DNA from: Gammaproteobacteria bacterium
GTDB lineage: Bacteria; Pseudomonadota; Gammaproteobacteria; JABCZS01
Direction: 5' to 3'
Assembly (NCBI GenBank): GCA_013289085.1
Contig: JABDAR010000002.1
Coordinates: 1-64,000, forward strand
Length of the DNA: 64,000 bases
Shown here: in pieces, positions 60,590-64,000 of the stretch
How positions within the stretch are numbered: the first letter of the stretch is position 1
How the letters are laid out: the number at the start of each line of letters is the position of its first letter
The notes under the pieces: generated by a model
Seen by the model: only the letters and a program-made list of their open reading frames with translations
What the model was told of the DNA's origin: nothing
Databases searched by the model: none
Program-made: the position numbers and the translations under genes

Positions 60590-62302
60590 CTACTTATTTG
60601 CCGCTCTAAGTTCTACTAATTTTTCGTTCCTGTTTTTCTCTAAGAATGGGTAATCCTTTTCCATTTGCAATGCCATTTGTCCATATTTTTCTGCTTTTTT
60701 CATATTATATGGCAGCATGGAAACATCATCATCATCACTCCACATATTAAATAACATTGATATTTTGTAATAGATCATTTTTACAGTATCTTTCGCTGTT
60801 TTATTATTAACTGTAAATCCTGGTGCTTTATCTTGTTTCTCAATATCATGCAATAAAGTATCTTCAATGCTCGCCAGATTTTTTGCCACTTCAAGACCTG
60901 CATAATAAGCATTTAACTCCTGTGCCACAGCTAAGGGAGTTGCGGTTTCATCAGCTAAGGCTTCAATGAATGAAAACATTTTTGCAGACATTGTTTCTCC
61001 TTTGCCAATAAAATCACGCCGTGTGTGACCATTTGTTGCAAGCGTTGCTACCCTCGTTCCTTTACCAATGCTCTCATTATAAAGTTCTAAATTATATTGA
61101 AGTCGTAAGTTTTGCACTAATGCTACTTTTGATTGAGTCCATCCTGCATATTTTATCATGTTTTGCCCATCTGTTATTGAGCTGCTTTCAAGCTGACCTT
61201 TTGTTACTTTTTTTGATCTCCACGTTACAAAAGATAACATTGAACCGTTACCATTTTGAGTACCAAATCCGCTGGTTACTTGGGTTAAGTTAACAGTTAG
61301 ATTTCCATGCGCATTTTCTTGCTCTCTTTTCTTAGTATTTTCTTGCTCTTCTTGTAATTTTCTTTCTAATTGTTTTAACCTAGTTCCTGCTAATGCGACA
61401 TCATTTTGAGCTTTTGATAATTGCTCTTGTGTCGATGATGCTTTATCATTAATATTTGCTGCTTTTTGTGCAATATGTGCTAGCATCTGTTGAAAATCAT
61501 TTACAGTGGTTCGTTCAACCATTCTATCGCGCATCATTTTTTCTGTTGCTGCTTGATATGAGTTAATAGCAGTTAATAATGAGGTTATACTCGCCATTAC
61601 AGTTGCATTTGATTTTGGTGATGATAAAGCTTTTACTGTCATCGTATTCCAATCGGCAAATGATTTGGGCAAGCCATCTGTTGCTGAGACATAACGTCTT
61701 AATTGACCTAATAATATTGAGGCTTCTTTTGATAATACATTAGAAGGGCTTGTAAAAAAGGACTCTAGTTCCCCTTTATAAGTATCGTATAAAACAGCTT
61801 GGTTGCGTGTTTGTTTTGCATTTTCTCTAATAGCTTCAGCACTTTTTGCAAGAGTACTTAGCGCTTCCGTCGATAATTTATGTTCTTCTTTAATTTTTGA
61901 TGATGAGTCATCTTGTTTGTTTTCAGCAATCATCTCTTCATACTCAAAAGCCATTTTTTCTAATGAAACAGCTTGCTTTTCCATTTTTCCTTTGATTTCT
62001 TGGACGCATACCGAAAGAGATTCTAATAATTTCACTGGTACTAAAGCATTTTTTTCTCGCACTTCTAGTAATGGGTCTACATCACTACCAAAGAGAGAAG
62101 AAATCAGTGTAGATGTTACCAAAATTTTAGGCATTACAACCAACTCAAACTTTGCTAAATGTGTATAATAAGATTCTTCTTGTTGTGTAGCTTCTGCTAA
62201 ATGAGCTGCTACGGATGCTAAAACTTTTTGATTAAATGCTTCTTCACTCATATTGCTAGCTGTCGCGTTTAATGCAATAATTTCTTCTTTAAATTTTCCC
62301 AT
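60590..62302 (-). CDS. Unknown 570-residue coiled-coil protein
   Basis: No family recognised. Mostly helical, with a hydrophobic patch (about 50-68, ELVVMPKILVTSTLISSLF) and coiled-coil stretches (about 105-185 and 280-345, the latter with LKQLERKLQEEQENTKKREQ). A Gly/Asn-rich stretch and a globular-looking part (about 360-560) follow. There is no N-terminal signal peptide. The ATG at 62302 is used, since the frame before it starts only with TTG; GAGG is upstream. It is the first of the two-gene unit with the 577-residue protein. Confidence 0.7.
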   Translation of the reverse strand: MGKFKEEIIALNATASNMSEEAFNQKVLASVAAHLAEATQQEESYYTHLAKFELVVMPKILVTSTLISSLFGSDVDPLLEVREKNALVPVKLLESLSVCVQEIKGKMEKQAVSLEKMAFEYEEMIAENKQDDSSSKIKEEHKLSTEALSTLAKSAEAIRENAKQTRNQAVLYDTYKGELESFFTSPSNVLSKEASILLGQLRRYVSATDGLPKSFADWNTMTVKALSSPKSNATVMASITSLLTAINSYQAATEKMMRDRMVERTTVNDFQQMLAHIAQKAANINDKASSTQEQLSKAQNDVALAGTRLKQLERKLQEEQENTKKREQENAHGNLTVNLTQVTSGFGTQNGNGSMLSFVTWRSKKVTKGQLESSSITDGQNMIKYAGWTQSKVALVQNLRLQYNLELYNESIGKGTRVATLATNGHTRRDFIGKGETMSAKMFSFIEALADETATPLAVAQELNAYYAGLEVAKNLASIEDTLLHDIEKQDKAPGFTVNNKTAKDTVKMIYYKISMLFNMWSDDDDVSMLPYNMKKAEKYGQMALQMEKDYPFLEKNRNEKLVELRAANK

Positions 62303-62493
62303 TTTGTACAACCTCAAACTTATATAATTTTTATAATGCCTCTATTAAGTAACCTACCATATTGCCAAAAATTTGGCCAACTGAATGTTTCTATGGCTTA
62401 TATAAAATGATTTTATCATGAATGAATTTTTAACTAAACATAAAACGTGAATGAGTTAGATGATTACACGGCTTTCATCGCGGCAATTTAGTC

Positions 62494-62519
62494 TAGAATA
62501 TAAAGACACCTATTCTAGC
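62494..62519. promoter_or_regulatory. 8-bp inverted repeat upstream of the DipZ-type gene
   Basis: CTAGAATA - 10 bases - TATTCTAG, 17 bases before the ATG at 62536. It overlaps a possible -10 (TATAAA). It could be an operator or a leader hairpin that hides the ribosome site. Confidence 0.5.
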
Positions 62520-62535
62520 CAACTAAGGGACTCGT

Positions 62536-64000
62536 ATGACTGTGACTTGGATCAATATCGGCCTCGCCTTTTTGGAAGGTTTTGCGCTGATTATTTCGCC
62601 TTGTATATTGCCTATATTGCCTATTGTTTTATCTGGATCGCTCGCGGGGAGTCGTAAGCATCCGGTTGGAATTATTATTGGTTTTGTGGCGACTTTTGCG
62701 GTGTTTACTTTGTTTGCGCATAAATTAGTTGCGTGGCTCGGGATTGATTTAAATATTTTGCGGGATGTGTCTTTGTTTTTGTTATTACTGCTCGGTTTTG
62801 TGATGTTGTCGGGTTTTTTAACTGAGCGGTTTGCGCGCTTGACGGGTGGGCTTGCAACTATTGGTGCAAACATTCCGGCTTTGAATAAAAATGATGGCTT
62901 TTTCAGTGGGCTGGCATTGGGCAGTTTAATTGGCCTTATTTGGACGCCGTGTGCTGGGCCGATATTAGCGGCTGTGATTGTGCAAAGTGTGGTGCAAACC
63001 ACTACTTGGGATAGTTTTTTGACAGTGCTTGCTTTTGGTATTGGCGCGGCGGTGCCGATGTTAATCATTGCTTTTGCGGGCAGAAATATATTAAAGCGCT
63101 TAAATATTTTTAAAACCCATTCGGTACTATTGCGCAAAGTATTAGGTTTGATTGTGATTATTACCGTGTGCTATATGATTTATAGTAATAGCATGTCTTC
63201 ACCTTTTGGCTCTCGCGCGACTTCAATTGATACGCATACACAATATACGCCTGCTGCGCCTTTACTGAATCCCATTCATAGACCTTATCCTGCGCCTGAA
63301 ATTTCTGGCATTAGTGCATGGATTAATTCTGATCCCTTAACCATAGAATCTTTAAAAGGTAAAGTCGTATTAATCGACTTTTGGGCTTACTCTTGTATTA
63401 ACTGCATTCGCACTTTGCCTTATTTAAACAGTTGGTATGAAAAATATCATCATGAAGATTTTGTGATTATTGGCGTGCATAGTCCGGAATTTGATTTTGA
63501 ACGTGATCTTAACAATGTACAAGCGGCGGTGACAAAAGATAAAATACTTTATCCGGTTGCGCTCGATAATCGTTTTGCCACTTGGAATAATTATCATAAC
63601 AGTTTTTGGCCTGCGCATTATTTAATTGATAAAAATGGTAATGTGGTTTATGAAAAATTTGGTGAAGGTGATTATGGTGTTACGGAAAATAATATTCGCT
63701 TTTTATTAGGCATGAATGAACATGTGCCCATGCATGCTGATCCTGCAACCGCATCATTGATGCAAACTCCAGAGACTTATTTAGGTTATACAAGAGCCGA
63801 TAGTTTTGTGCGTTTTGAAAATCTGCAACATAATACAGCCGCGCAATATACTTATCCCAATACTTTGCCAGCAAATACATGGGCGCTTGAAGGTAATTGG
63901 ACAGTATTGCCCGAGAAAATTTCTGCGAGTCAAGCCAATGCTAAAATTAAAATTCATTTTCATGCTGCAAAAGTATTTGCGGTGATGGGACAACATGCGG
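62536..64000 (+). CDS. DipZ-type CcdA-thioredoxin fusion (partial, runs off the window)
   Basis: The first 488 residues of a membrane thiol-disulfide protein. The N-terminal CcdA/DsbD-like membrane domain has the paired redox Cys23 (SPCILPILP) and Cys139 (WTPCAGPI). A TlpA-like thioredoxin domain follows with YSCINC (Cys287-Cys290) and the cis-Pro region FWPAHYLIDKNG. The C-terminal part (from about 400) looks like the carbohydrate-binding-like domain of DipZ. It would move reducing equivalents across the membrane to a periplasmic target. The frame is open to the window edge. It is a second DsbD-like conduit besides dsbD. Confidence 0.92.
   Translation, partial: MTVTWINIGLAFLEGFALIISPCILPILPIVLSGSLAGSRKHPVGIIIGFVATFAVFTLFAHKLVAWLGIDLNILRDVSLFLLLLLGFVMLSGFLTERFARLTGGLATIGANIPALNKNDGFFSGLALGSLIGLIWTPCAGPILAAVIVQSVVQTTTWDSFLTVLAFGIGAAVPMLIIAFAGRNILKRLNIFKTHSVLLRKVLGLIVIITVCYMIYSNSMSSPFGSRATSIDTHTQYTPAAPLLNPIHRPYPAPEISGISAWINSDPLTIESLKGKVVLIDFWAYSCINCIRTLPYLNSWYEKYHHEDFVIIGVHSPEFDFERDLNNVQAAVTKDKILYPVALDNRFATWNNYHNSFWPAHYLIDKNGNVVYEKFGEGDYGVTENNIRFLLGMNEHVPMHADPATASLMQTPETYLGYTRADSFVRFENLQHNTAAQYTYPNTLPANTWALEGNWTVLPEKISASQANAKIKIHFHAAKVFAVMGQHA

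Overview
The window is an AT-rich gammaproteobacterial chromosome segment. Core operons have typical gammaproteobacterial order: nnrD-tsaE-amidase-mutL-miaA-hfq-hflX-hflK-hflC-purA, rpsU-yqeY-dnaG-rpoD, accB-accC-prmA-fis-purH-purD and hemC-hemD-hemX-hemY. The order thiC / pcm-tolC / waaA, the low GC and several large coiled-coil or low-complexity proteins of unknown family are what I would expect from the Legionellales (relatives of Legionella, Coxiella or Berkiella). That placement is inference, not proof.

Layout. 1-10310 (minus): the mutL-hfq-hfl-purA superoperon, interrupted between mutL and miaA by a Phd/PIN toxin-antitoxin pair, and headed by orn and nnrD. 10399-21879: psd-tgt, a mazEF-type pair, a pyruvate/indolepyruvate decarboxylase, thiC, pcm-tolC, and a minus-strand lipopolysaccharide block (waaF-waaA) with a zinc-finger protein and ilvE. 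22037-23915: a two-gene locus with a membrane protein and a serine-hydrolase-like protein. 23966-26046: groES-groEL under a CIRCE operator. 26213-28507: a 764-residue coiled-coil/membrane protein with a Ser/Asn tail. 28561-36103: dsbD, accBC-prmA, fis, purH-purD. 36105-41745: a flavin monooxygenase, ferredoxin-serA-rpiA with a 40-residue membrane peptide, a fatty-acid desaturase, coaD and a ferredoxin. 41728-45460: the hem operon, ending in a 5' remnant that resembles elbB. 45579-51110: a small protein behind a promoter with a perfect 9-bp operator, a TPR-methyltransferase, and two related secreted Cys-pair repeat proteins flanking an outer-membrane barrel. 51222-56893: ppiA, a DsbB-like protein, tRNA-Ile(CAU) and the macromolecular-synthesis operon. 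57058-62302: an accessory region with an Rpn-family nuclease, a YefM antitoxin with a broken YoeB toxin, and two large unknown proteins. 62536 to the edge: a DipZ-type thiol-disulfide membrane protein.

How they work together. Most genes are housekeeping: RNA modification and decay, mismatch repair, fatty-acid, purine and heme synthesis, LPS core and chaperonin. Thiol-disulfide chemistry recurs (DsbD, a DsbB-like protein, DipZ), alongside secreted proteins with regularly paired cysteines. The least explained material is the set of unknown proteins at 22037-23915, 26213-28507, 47570-51110 and 58815-62302. Two of them, 35 kb apart and otherwise unlike each other, end in nearly the same C-terminal tail (KAKL).
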